Source: SLJN01 sp964505385
GTDB taxonomy: Bacteria; Bacteroidota; Rhodothermia; Balneolales; Natronogracilivirgulaceae
Direction of reading: 5' to 3'
NCBI GenBank assembly: GCA_964505385.1
Contig: CAZDIA010000041.1
Span: forward strand, 1 to 21,640
Length of the DNA: 21,640 nucleotides
Positions 8,191 through 14,850 of the stretch are shown here, piece by piece; the first letter of the stretch is position 1; the number at the start of each line of letters is the position of its first letter. Under the pieces are notes generated by a model. The model saw only the letters and a program-made list of their open reading frames with translations, was not told where the DNA came from and made no database searches. Made by a program: the position numbers and the translations under genes.

Positions 8191-8316
8191 ACTTTATCTT
8201 CTCATCTTTCCCGAAGATCAATTCGGGCAGGATTTAGCACCTCTGACATCCCCATGAAATCGGGACCGGTTGCTAAGACTTCGCCGGGCCTGTTCCCTCC
8301 GCCTTTCTCGATAAGT
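8191..8316 (-). promoter_or_regulatory. SAM-I (S-box) riboswitch aptamer
   Basis: The minus strand carries the SAM-I core in order: ACUUAUC (P1 5' strand), the kink-turn/core segment GGCGGAGGGAACAGGCCC, GCGAAGUCUUAGCAACCGG, the P3 hairpin CCCGAUUUCAUGGGG, AGAGGUGCUAAAUCCUGCCCG, the P4 region and the P1 3' strand GAUAAAGU at 8191-8198. These are the conserved nucleotides that bind S-adenosylmethionine. The family normally turns transcription OFF when SAM is abundant by letting the following terminator (8139-8178) form. Targets here are the CoA-binding gene, metY, metX and, through read-through, thrA and the M20 gene. A possible -10 element TACAAT (8325-8330) sits so that a transcript could start right at the aptamer. 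The call follows from consensus recognition; no covariance model was run. Confidence 0.95.
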
Positions 8317-8324
8317 AATCCGGT

Positions 8325-8330
8325 ATTGTA
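8325..8330 (-). promoter_or_regulatory. Possible -10 box just upstream of the S-box
   Basis: TACAAT on the minus strand, about nine bases before aptamer helix P1. The expected -35 position (TTAATT) is poor and overlaps the T-run of the upstream attenuator. If used, it would give a transcript controlled by SAM only, bypassing the Cys-leader. Confidence 0.3.
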
Positions 8331-8351
8331 AAGAACCAGGGTAACCGAATT

Positions 8352-8384
8352 AAAAAAGGCTCTTCATGATGAACATAAAGAGCC
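8352..8384 (-). terminator. Attenuator terminator downstream of the Cys-rich leader peptide
   Basis: An 11-bp hairpin on the minus strand, GGCUCUUUAUG-UUCAU-CAUGAAGAGCC, with one G·U pair and a five-base loop, followed by UUUUUU. It lies 34 nt after the stop codon of the leader ORF and about 36 nt before the S-box. Its 5' arm (8374-8384) is also the partner of the antiterminator segment at 8411-8420, so the two structures exclude each other. Confidence 0.85.
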
Positions 8385-8420
8385 TCGCAAACACGATATA
8401 AGGCATGCGCAGACCCTTCA
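8376..8420 (-). promoter_or_regulatory. Antiterminator pairing overlapping the leader stop codon
   Basis: UGAAGGGUCU (minus strand, 8420 to 8411), which begins with the leader ORF's own UGA stop, can pair with AGGCUCUUUA (8385 to 8376) over 10 bp, three of them G·U. The second segment includes most of the terminator's 5' arm. A ribosome stalled on the Cys codons leaves UGAAGGGUCU free, whereas one at the stop codon covers it. A protector stem is also possible: GCAUG (8438-8442) with CAUGC (8402-8406), plus a CCC/GGG closing a seven-base loop. This would hide the same segment when the leader is not translated. Confidence 0.7.
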
Positions 8421-8474
8421 GTTGGGACAGCAACACATGCTACAAATTTCGATACGTGTTAGGTTTAATTTCAT
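8418..8474 (-). CDS. Cys-rich leader peptide (putative cysteine attenuator)
   Basis: An 18-codon ORF on the minus strand, ATG 8472-8474 to TGA 8418-8420, encoding MKLNLTRIEICSMCCCPN. Four of 18 residues are cysteine, three of them consecutive and placed three codons before the stop. This is the architecture expected of a leader peptide read for ribosome stalling, not of a functional protein. An AGGA lies about 13 nt upstream of the ATG, longer than ideal. A candidate promoter (8501-8529) would put the transcript start about 20 nt upstream. The ORF is followed by alternative antiterminator/terminator pairings and then by the SAM-I riboswitch. Poly-cysteine leader ORFs acting as cysteine attenuators are known from mycobacteria; I do not know of one joined to an S-box. 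Strong by design logic, untested. Confidence 0.75.
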   Translation of the reverse strand: MKLNLTRIEICSMCCCPN

Positions 8475-8500
8475 AAATATGGTGTTTTCCTGAAGCGCTA

Positions 8501-8529
8501 ATGATAAAAAGCCTACGAAAACTTATCAA
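8501..8529 (-). promoter_or_regulatory. Candidate promoter of the met/thr operon leader
   Basis: On the minus strand TTGATA (8524-8529), a 17-base spacer and TATCAT (8501-8506). It lies 42 bp after the cdaA stop codon and would start transcription about 20 nt before the leader peptide. It fits a general sigma-70-like pattern; whether this lineage's housekeeping sigma factor uses that pattern is not known from the sequence. Confidence 0.45.
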
Positions 8530-8571
8530 CAAATATTTTGCATGAATTGATGTAACCGTTAATTGCCCGAA

Positions 8572-9393
8572 TCAATTTTCTCTTTCTGCCTCGGTAAATC
8601 CGCTTTCTTCCGCTGCCGCATCTTCGGTTTTGCCCAAATAATACTCCATCTCATTTCGCAGTTTCTGAATTGTGAGGCCGCTTGTTAACTTGCCGTTATA
8701 GGCAACAGATATACGGCCAGTCTCCTCAGAAACAACGATTACGAAAACATCATTAATCTCAGTTACACCAAGTGCGGCACGGTGTCTTGTCCCGAATGTA
8801 GATGATATCTGGCGGTTCTGACTAATGGGCAAAAAACATCCCGCAGTTTCGATCATGTTATTGCGAATGACTACCGCACCATCGTGTAATTCAGTATCAC
8901 GGCTGAAAATCGTTACAAGAAGTTCATGGGTTACCTTGGCATTTAGTTTTACCCCCTGATCTACGAGATCATTAAGCGGAGCATCATTTCGAGCAAATAC
9001 AATTAGAGCGCCTACTTTTTTACGTGCCATTTCTTTAACCGCTTCTACAACCTCATCCGTAATTTGCACCGGCTCATGCTTCTTCATGAAGTTATCCAAT
9101 GATGTATTACGGCCAATATTATAAAGGAGTTTCCGGATTTCCGGCTGAAAAATGATGATCACAGCCAAAACCCCGACATCAATTATTCTTCGAAGAGCAA
9201 ACTCAATAGTCGTTAAACCAAATATACTTACCAGGGCATTAATCAGGAAAATGATAATCACACCGAAAAAAACCGGCACCGCAAATGTTCCCCTTATCCA
9301 CCAGTACAGATAAAACAATACGGCAGCGATGATCAGGATTTCGATGAGATCCCTGAATCCAAAATCCAGAAAACCTAAGGGGATCAGAAACAC
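8572..9393 (-). CDS. cdaA: Diadenylate cyclase, membrane-bound CdaA/DacA type
   Basis: A 273-residue enzyme making cyclic di-AMP from two ATP. Three hydrophobic segments (about 15-32, 38-58 and 70-83) anchor the N-terminus, followed by a short linker and a DisA_N (DAC) domain at about 105-245. The catalytic signatures are Asp171-Gly-Ala in ELHDGAVVI and Arg203-His-Arg in FGTRHRAALG. ETAGCFLPIS and the GRISVAYNGKL end also match. The start is GTG (9391-9393) with a good ribosome-binding sequence GGAAAG at 9400-9405. It begins 15 bp after folP, so the two are probably co-transcribed, a pairing I associate with Bacteroidota-like genomes. c-di-AMP usually governs potassium/osmolyte balance and envelope homeostasis. 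The met-operon promoter follows its stop codon directly. Confidence 0.95.
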   Translation of the reverse strand: MFLIPLGFLDFGFRDLIEILIIAAVLFYLYWWIRGTFAVPVFFGVIIIFLINALVSIFGLTTIEFALRRIIDVGVLAVIIIFQPEIRKLLYNIGRNTSLDNFMKKHEPVQITDEVVEAVKEMARKKVGALIVFARNDAPLNDLVDQGVKLNAKVTHELLVTIFSRDTELHDGAVVIRNNMIETAGCFLPISQNRQISSTFGTRHRAALGVTEINDVFVIVVSEETGRISVAYNGKLTSGLTIQKLRNEMEYYLGKTEDAAAEESGFTEAEREN

Positions 9394-9408
9394 AATGTAC
9401 TTTCCGGT

Positions 9409-10263
9409 TTATTTTTGGTTTTGAACGGCTTTAAAAACTTCTATGCTGTCTTTTGCTTCAGGCACATCGTGAACACGCAAAATGGATGCGCCCAGCATCA
9501 GTGTATGATAATGAGCTGCAAGAGTTGCCGCAACCCGCTCCGAAGGTTCCCGGCTCCCTAGCAGTTTCACAAACATGGATTTTCGCGATGCACCTATCAA
9601 TACAGGATAACCAAGTTCAACCAATTTATCCACACCTGCTAGTAATTTGAGATTGTGTTCCAGTGTTTTGCCAAATCCGATACCCGGATCAACCATGATG
9701 GCATCAACACCGGCGGATCCGGCAAGCTCACATTGCTTTCTGAGAAACCGGATGATATCAGCTACAACATCATCATATACCGGATTATTCTGCATCGTCT
9801 TAGGATTACCTGGCGAGTGCATGATGATCAATCCGGCACCAAATTCCGCGCACAGTTCAGCAATACGCGGCTCGTTCTGCAATCCGCTTACGTCATTGAT
9901 TATATGTACTCCGGATTCAAGTCCCTGCCTTGCCACGTTATATTTCGTGGTATCGAGAGAAAAAATAACACGCGGGTGCCTTTGAATAACTTCTTTGAGC
10001 ACCGGAATCACTCTTTCTAACTCTTCATCTTCCGGTACCGGATCCGATCCGGGCCTTGTAGATTCCCCTCCAATATCGATGATATCGGCTCCCTGGCTAA
10101 TCATCTCATCAACTCTTTTAATGGCGGATTGTAGGGTAGCATAAGATCCGCCATCAGAAAATGAATCCGGAGTAACATTCAGGATTCCCATAACAAGGGG
10201 GGCCGAAACATCAAGCGCTTTACCCCGAAGAGTAAAGCGCTTGTTGTGAATCGAATCTTTCAT
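9409..10263 (-). CDS. folP: Dihydropteroate synthase
   Basis: A 284-residue TIM-barrel enzyme that condenses 6-hydroxymethyl-7,8-dihydropterin pyrophosphate with p-aminobenzoate in folate synthesis; it is the sulfonamide target. Family motifs appear in order: MGILNVTPDSFSDGG (25-39), GADIIDIGGESTRPGS (58-73), SLDTTKYNVA, VHIINDVSG, IMVDPGIGFGKT, LIGASRKSMF and the final LRVHDV. Length is normal. ATG at 10261-10263. It lies 52 bp after fdxA and 15 bp before cdaA on the same strand. Confidence 0.97.
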   Translation of the reverse strand: MKDSIHNKRFTLRGKALDVSAPLVMGILNVTPDSFSDGGSYATLQSAIKRVDEMISQGADIIDIGGESTRPGSDPVPEDEELERVIPVLKEVIQRHPRVIFSLDTTKYNVARQGLESGVHIINDVSGLQNEPRIAELCAEFGAGLIIMHSPGNPKTMQNNPVYDDVVADIIRFLRKQCELAGSAGVDAIMVDPGIGFGKTLEHNLKLLAGVDKLVELGYPVLIGASRKSMFVKLLGSREPSERVAATLAAHYHTLMLGASILRVHDVPEAKDSIEVFKAVQNQK

Positions 10264-10315
10264 AACTCATCTTGAGGCTATAACCCCAAATTCTAAATCT
10301 ATGCCGATTTTAAAG

Positions 10316-10651
10316 TTACCATTCTTCCTGAATGTCTGACTCGGATTTTTCTTTTTCCGCCCACTCATCAGCATTTGGCAGTTCGTCCTTGGTTTCATTG
10401 ATTACATATTCGTCCCATTGCTCTGCGAGGCGTTCATTCAGTTCGATATAGTGCTCCCATTTTTCTGGAACTTCATCATCAGGATAAATCGCCTCTACCG
10501 GACATTCCGGCACACAGGCGTCGCAATCAATACAATCATCGGGATGTATGGTTAAAAAATTCGGACCCTCGCGAAATGCATCGACAGGGCAAACAGCTGC
10601 ACAATTGGTATACTTGCAATTAATACAAGGTTCAGTTACTACGTAAGCCAT
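10316..10651 (-). CDS. fdxA: Seven-iron (3Fe-4S/4Fe-4S) ferredoxin
   Basis: A 111-residue cytoplasmic electron carrier closely resembling Azotobacter ferredoxin I. All seven cluster ligands can be placed: Cys9, Cys17 and Cys50 for the 3Fe-4S cluster; Cys21, Cys40, Cys43 and Cys46 for the 4Fe-4S cluster. Cys12 is the extra residue of CINCKYTNC. The free Cys24 of the Azotobacter protein (numbered without Met) is alanine here (Ala25, PVDAF). The acidic C-terminal tail (DEWAEKEKSESDIQEEW) is typical of the family. ATG at 10649-10651, directly preceded by a 21-bp palindrome (10653-10673) that could form an mRNA hairpin or operator. It lies 137 bp after clpX and upstream of folP. Confidence 0.93.
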   Translation of the reverse strand: MAYVVTEPCINCKYTNCAAVCPVDAFREGPNFLTIHPDDCIDCDACVPECPVEAIYPDDEVPEKWEHYIELNERLAEQWDEYVINETKDELPNADEWAEKEKSESDIQEEW

Positions 10652-10652
10652 G

Positions 10653-10673
10653 TAAATAAATCGTATTTATTTA
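10653..10673. promoter_or_regulatory. Perfect palindrome abutting the fdxA start codon
   Basis: TAAATAAAT (10653-10661) and ATTTATTTA (10665-10673) form perfect 9-bp arms around a 3-bp centre, one base from the fdxA ATG and covering the place of a ribosome-binding site. It could be a repressor operator or a start-codon-masking hairpin. All arm bases are A/T, so chance occurrence is possible. Confidence 0.4.
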
Positions 10674-10788
10674 TTATTGTCAAAATTATGAACGGACCAA
10701 GTGTACTTGATCAAAAATTCAAATGCAATTGATGCACACCTTCGTTCCATTCAATGAAGTTTAATTCTCCACAGCCCTCGTTATTCCC

Positions 10789-12042
10789 TTAAGCAGAAGC
10801 TTTGCGTTTTTTATATATCGGGGGTGCGGAGTTTTCGATGGTATCTTTTGTAATTATACACCGCTCAATGTTGTTCATTGTAGGCAGTGTAAACATTATT
10901 TCCAACATGGAACGCTCCATAATGGATCGCAATCCTCGGGCACCTGTTTTGCGACTTTGAGCAAGTCGCACAACTGCTTTAAGTGCCTCCTCTTCAATGT
11001 CAAGCTTCACGCCTTCCATCTCAAATAATTTTTTATACTGCTTAACCAGCGCGTTTTTGGGCTTTAAGAGGATATCAACCATTGCCTCCTCCGACAGCTC
11101 ATGTAAACCGGAAATCACCGGGATACGCCCGATCAGCTCCGGAATCAAGCCGTACTTCTGAAGATCTTCCGGTTCAGTATATGTAAAGATATTTGGGTCT
11201 TCCTTATCATAACTCACTTGTTCTCCGGCATTAAATCCCATTGAACTTGTCGATAAACGCCGGGAAACAACTTCGTTCAAACCTTCGAAGGCGCCGCCAC
11301 AGATAAATAAAATGTTTCGGGTATTAATATTGATAAAACTCTGTTCCGGATGTTTGCGCCCGCCTTTCGGAGGCACATTGGCGACCGTGCCTTCAAGGAT
11401 TTTCAGCAGTGCCTGCTGCACACCTTCACCGGAGACATCCCTTGTGATGGAAGGATTATCTCCCTTTCGCGCAACTTTGTCCACTTCATCAATATAAATG
11501 ATGCCTTTTTCGGCGCGTTCGACATCATAATCGGCAACCTGAAGCAGGTTGGAAAGGATGGACTCCACATCTTCGCCAACATATCCGGCTTCGGTTAATG
11601 CAGTGGCATCAGCGATGCTGAACGGGACATCCAGGATTTCAGCCAGCGTTTTGGCCAACAACGTCTTGCCACTGCCGGTAGGGCCGAGTAGCATAATATT
11701 GCTTTTCTCAACACTGGCTTCATCGATTTGTCCTTCATTTTCAGCGGATACGCGCTTGTAATGGTTATAAACGGCAACCGAAAGTGTTTTTTTTGCGTGC
11801 TCCTGGCCAATCACATACTCATCCAGCTTCCCCTTAAGCTCTATGGGCTTCAGAGTTGGCTTGTAGTTAGAGTCCCTGCGATCCGCCCTCTTGGACAAAT
11901 CACTTTTTACAATACCTGAGGCATCGGTCACACAGCGGTCACAAATATATACATTAGGGCCGGCAACCATACTGCTAACATCCTGGCTGGACCGGCCGCA
12001 GAACGAGCACCGTATTTTCTGGTTGTCTTTCTGGTCGCTCAT
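10789..12042 (-). CDS. clpX: ATP-dependent Clp protease unfoldase ClpX
   Basis: A 417-residue AAA+ unfoldase that recognises tagged substrates and threads them into ClpP. The N-terminal zinc-binding domain has Cys12, Cys15, Cys34 and Cys37. Walker A is GPTGSGKT (120-127), pore loop 1 is GYVGED (153-158), Walker B is IIYIDE (181-186), and the RKH pore entrance motif (GGRKHPEQS) and sensor region are present. The C-terminal TGARGLRSIMERSMLEIMF helix set closes the protein. Standard length. ATG at 12040-12042, 15 bp after clpP, in the order tig-clpP-clpX seen in many bacteria; the three probably form one operon. Confidence 0.98.
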   Translation of the reverse strand: MSDQKDNQKIRCSFCGRSSQDVSSMVAGPNVYICDRCVTDASGIVKSDLSKRADRRDSNYKPTLKPIELKGKLDEYVIGQEHAKKTLSVAVYNHYKRVSAENEGQIDEASVEKSNIMLLGPTGSGKTLLAKTLAEILDVPFSIADATALTEAGYVGEDVESILSNLLQVADYDVERAEKGIIYIDEVDKVARKGDNPSITRDVSGEGVQQALLKILEGTVANVPPKGGRKHPEQSFININTRNILFICGGAFEGLNEVVSRRLSTSSMGFNAGEQVSYDKEDPNIFTYTEPEDLQKYGLIPELIGRIPVISGLHELSEEAMVDILLKPKNALVKQYKKLFEMEGVKLDIEEEALKAVVRLAQSRKTGARGLRSIMERSMLEIMFTLPTMNNIERCIITKDTIENSAPPIYKKRKASA

Positions 12043-12057
12043 AACTAATAACCTTTT

Positions 12058-12720
12058 TTAGGAATTGTTGTCGTCGGGTAATTTATTACGTTCAAGGACT
12101 TTATCAACCAAACCATAATCCATAGACTCTTTTGCGTCCATCCATTTGTTACGGTCTGAGTCCTGCATAACCTGCTCTTCAGATTTACCGGTATGTCTTG
12201 AAAGTATCTTGCTCAGAGTCTGCTTGATACGAATAATTTCTTTTGCTTCAATTTCAATATCACTGGCTTGTCCCTGAGCGCCGCCCATAGGTTGGTGGAT
12301 CATAACCCTTGAATTCGGCAATACAGCCCGTTTGCCCTTCGTGCCAGCCCCCAGGAGTACCGCCCCCATCGAAGCAGCCATCCCGATACAGGTTGTTGCA
12401 ATATCGCAACGCACGTACTGCATCGTATCGTAAATGGCCAGACCTGAAGAAACAACACCACCTGGACTATTAATATAAAAGTTGATGTCTTTATCTGGGT
12501 CTTCAGATTCCAAAAATAGCATTTGAGCAATGATGTTACCGGCTACCATATCATTAACCGGCGTGCCGAGAATAACTATTCGATCTTTAAGCAGCCTGGA
12601 ATATATATCATAGGCCCGCTCCCCCCGGCTGGTGGTTTCTATCACCATGGGGACCAGATTATTTTGAGGTTGCTGGTGAAATATAGAATCGTCGTAAAGT
12701 GGTTGATTGATAAAGCTCAT
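12058..12720 (-). CDS. clpP: ClpP serine protease subunit with Asn in place of the triad Asp
   Basis: A 220-residue tetradecameric serine protease, the proteolytic chamber of ClpXP. The nucleophile is Ser117 in GMAASMGA and the base is His142 in VMIHQPMGG; YINSPGGVV and the trailing EYGLVD-like DYGLVDKVL are intact. Aligned by eye with E. coli ClpP (…ERDTERDRF…), the segment here is MQDSDRNKW, so the catalytic Asp185 of E. coli corresponds to Asn191 (codon AAC at 12148-12150). An Asn at this place is known in Listeria ClpP1, where it affects activity of the homomer. No second clpP is in the window. It starts 6 bp after tig and precedes clpX by 15 bp. ATG 12718-12720. Confidence 0.97.
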   Translation of the reverse strand: MSFINQPLYDDSIFHQQPQNNLVPMVIETTSRGERAYDIYSRLLKDRIVILGTPVNDMVAGNIIAQMLFLESEDPDKDINFYINSPGGVVSSGLAIYDTMQYVRCDIATTCIGMAASMGAVLLGAGTKGKRAVLPNSRVMIHQPMGGAQGQASDIEIEAKEIIRIKQTLSKILSRHTGKSEEQVMQDSDRNKWMDAKESMDYGLVDKVLERNKLPDDNNS

Positions 12721-12726
12721 GATAAA

Positions 12727-14040
12727 TTAATCTTGTTGGTCTGTGTTAGTTTCTTCTTTCTGTTGCTGTTCCTGCTTTTTCTTTTCCTGATAGGAATCTT
12801 TATCAAGTTCATTAACGCTCACAGTATCCAACAACTGTTGGAAAACTTTATCCGTTCTGATATTTCTTCTCAGGTTTTCAAGCTGCTCACCGGATTGCTG
12901 ATAAAAGTTTTTGATCATTTCGACCGGCATACCGTAACGGGCAGCATCTGATGCCATTTTGTCATCAATATCTTCGGCATCAATTTCTACTTCATACTGC
13001 TTTTCCAGTTCTTCAAGTATAAATGCCCAAGTAGCCTCGCGCTTCGCCTGATCCCGCATTCCTTCCTTATATTCCTCCTCATTAAAATCTTCAGGTAGTT
13101 CACCCTGTTGTTGCTTTAATTGATCAACATAGGCGTTCAGGAATTTTTCCACTACGACATCGGGTACTTCAAAATCGTGAGCATCGATGAGCTTTTCCAT
13201 CAATTCCTGCTTGGCCATGTCTTCAGCGGTTTGATCGTAGTAATTCTGAATACGGCTTTTGATATCACTGCGAAAAGCATCCACGCTGTCGACCTGTCCG
13301 TTTGTCGCGTTTTTAACAAACTCTTCGTCTAACTCCGGTTTTTGAAGTTTATAGACTCTCTTCAGAGTCACATTGAAGGATTGCTTATCATTCCCTTCAC
13401 CCAGCTCAACGGGAACAATCTCACCGATTTTCTTACCAATCAGAGCGTCTCTGAATTCCTTGTTTTCTTCCTGGCTTAAATCAAGTTCCTTGTTTTCGTC
13501 TACATCATCAGGGATGGGGTTGCCTTTTTCATCAAGCGCAACAGCGTCAACGGTAACTTTACTATTTTCTGTGACCGGCTCATCGGTTTCTTCCCAGGTG
13601 CCGGCCCGCTCTCGCGCACGTTCCACCTCTTCGTCTACTTCCTCCTCGGTAACATCATGAACCATTTTGTCCACTTCGATTTTCTCAATATCAATGAGCT
13701 CGAACTCCGGTTTAACCCCGATCTTCATGTCAACTTCAAGCTGACCTTCTTCCCATTTGAAATCATCGACCTGGGGTTCACCTACCGGCTCATATTCCGG
13801 TACAATTTTATCACGAAACACCTCCTGCACATACTCGTTGACCTGCTCGGTTTCAATCTCCTTGCCAAACCGTTTTCTGACAATCGAAACCGGTACTTTT
13901 CCAGGCCTGAAGCCGGGCATGTTGATTTGCTTGCTGTATTTTTTCAGCGCTTCATCAACTTTGGGTTTCAGGTCGGAGCGATCCGCCGTGATAGTAATTT
14001 TTTTGTCTACACTTGTTAAATCTTCTACTTTTATATCCAC
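12727..14040 (-). CDS. tig: Trigger factor, ribosome-associated chaperone/PPIase
   Basis: A 437-residue trigger factor. The N-terminal domain carries the ribosome L23-docking signature GFRPGKVP at 43-50, identical in position to E. coli. The FKBP-type PPIase domain follows at about 155-240 (SKVTVDAVALDEKGNPI … FRDALIGKKIGEIVPVEL). The helical C-terminal arms cover about 245-420, ending in a Gln/Glu/Lys-rich tail (KKKQEQQQKEETN). It binds nascent chains at the ribosome exit tunnel. The start is GTG (14038-14040), required to keep the DIKVED...ITITA first strand; no good SD is visible. It is the first gene of tig-clpP-clpX, with the tRNA-Leu gene 153 bp upstream on the same strand. Confidence 0.96.
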   Translation of the reverse strand: MDIKVEDLTSVDKKITITADRSDLKPKVDEALKKYSKQINMPGFRPGKVPVSIVRKRFGKEIETEQVNEYVQEVFRDKIVPEYEPVGEPQVDDFKWEEGQLEVDMKIGVKPEFELIDIEKIEVDKMVHDVTEEEVDEEVERARERAGTWEETDEPVTENSKVTVDAVALDEKGNPIPDDVDENKELDLSQEENKEFRDALIGKKIGEIVPVELGEGNDKQSFNVTLKRVYKLQKPELDEEFVKNATNGQVDSVDAFRSDIKSRIQNYYDQTAEDMAKQELMEKLIDAHDFEVPDVVVEKFLNAYVDQLKQQQGELPEDFNEEEYKEGMRDQAKREATWAFILEELEKQYEVEIDAEDIDDKMASDAARYGMPVEMIKNFYQQSGEQLENLRRNIRTDKVFQQLLDTVSVNELDKDSYQEKKKQEQQQKEETNTDQQD

Positions 14041-14106
14041 TTTTGAATCAGGTTAATGAAATGGTTACCGATTAGGGGGACTACGAACGGGCTAACAGGA
14101 TACTAC

Positions 14107-14123
14107 AAAAAAGCCCTGGCTTT
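14107..14123 (-). terminator. Possible terminator between tRNA-Leu and tig
   Basis: On the minus strand AAAGCCAGGGCTTT runs straight into TTTTTT. The palindrome is perfect but its practical loop is four bases and stem five, so it is short. It lies about 70 nt downstream of the tRNA gene and could end its transcript. Confidence 0.45.
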
Positions 14124-14193
14124 ATGTTTTGATTGTACGTTGATTTTTATAAACAATGTACGTCAATGGTGATCGTCCAAATTATTGTATTCG

Positions 14194-14275
14194 TGCGAGA
14201 GGGGGGACTCGAACCCCCACGCCTTTCGGCACATGATCCTAAATCATGCGTGTCTACCAATTCCACCACTCTCGC
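14194..14275 (-). tRNA. tRNA-Leu (anticodon UAG)
   Basis: The minus strand reads GCGAGAG as the acceptor 5' strand, a D-arm with GGTAGAC, the anticodon stem CATGA/TCATG with loop TTTAGGA (anticodon TAG, codons CUN), the long variable arm TGCCGAAAGGCG that marks a class II tRNA, the T-arm GGGGGTTCGAGTCCCCC and the acceptor 3' strand CTCTCGC plus discriminator A. CCA is not encoded. The anticodon and variable arm together identify leucine. Confidence 0.96.
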
Positions 14276-14393
14276 ATGGTGATACTGACATTTGGCTAAA
14301 GAACAAATTGTAATAATGTCGAGCTTTATAAGATATTGCGAATTTTACATATTAGCAATTTCATAACACTCAACGACACCAAATCATTTTATT

Positions 14394-14720
14394 ATGAATA
14401 CCAACATCATTTACATCACCACAGAGAATAAGCAAGAGGCACAAAAGATAGGAAAGGTACTGGTTGAAGAACGTCTTGCCGCGTGTGTGAATATTATCGA
14501 CGGTATGGAGTCCATGTTCTGGTGGGAAGGCGAAGCTCAATCGGAATCTGAAACTATTTTAATTGCCAAAACTACTTCCGAAACCATAGATAAACTAACC
14601 AGCCGTGTACAAGAGGTCCACTCTTACGACTGCCCTTGTGTTGTTGCGCTACCTATCCAGGGCGGCAATCCGGAGTTCATCAGCTGGATCGGGGAAGAGG
14701 TAGGAAACAGTCAAAAGTAA
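14394..14720 (+). CDS. cutA: CutA-like divalent cation tolerance protein
   Basis: A 108-residue trimeric ferredoxin-like-fold protein of the CutA1 family, linked to copper and other divalent-metal tolerance, although its precise role is unsettled. Family signatures are the N-terminal IIYITTENKQEAQKIGKVLV strand/helix, EERLAACVNI (25-34, Cys31), MESMFWWEGE, the TETI/LIAKT strand and VHSYDCPCVVALPI near the C-terminus. Length is typical. ATG 14394-14396, with no strong SD. It runs divergently from tRNA-Leu (118 bp between them). A perfect 9-bp hairpin follows its stop (14755-14778). Confidence 0.93.
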   Translation: MNTNIIYITTENKQEAQKIGKVLVEERLAACVNIIDGMESMFWWEGEAQSESETILIAKTTSETIDKLTSRVQEVHSYDCPCVVALPIQGGNPEFISWIGEEVGNSQK

Positions 14721-14754
14721 TAGCAAAGCCTGTAGTTACCCCGAAATATACTGA

Positions 14755-14778
14755 TGTACCATATGATTTTATGGTACA
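14755..14778. repeat. Perfect hairpin downstream of cutA
   Basis: TGTACCATA (14755-14763) and TATGGTACA (14770-14778) around the loop TGATTT, 35 bases after the cutA stop. There is no U-tract on either strand, so it may be an mRNA 3'-end stabiliser or part of the repeat block that follows. Confidence 0.5.
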
Positions 14779-14850
14779 ACGAGATACGTCATTGGAAAAG
14801 TGAAAAGAGTCGATTTATCGATAAAACAAACGCAGGACCTTCCTTCTGCA

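Noticed and set aside
10678..10683. A perfect TTGACA upstream of fdxA considered as a -35 box.
   Set aside because: At the proper distance there is only TTTATT, and the transcript would begin at or inside the start codon; not called as a promoter.
13373..13660. A serine-rich 95-codon plus-strand ORF opposite tig.
   Set aside because: It is a shadow of the acidic, Glu/Asp-rich trigger factor codons read on the opposite strand.
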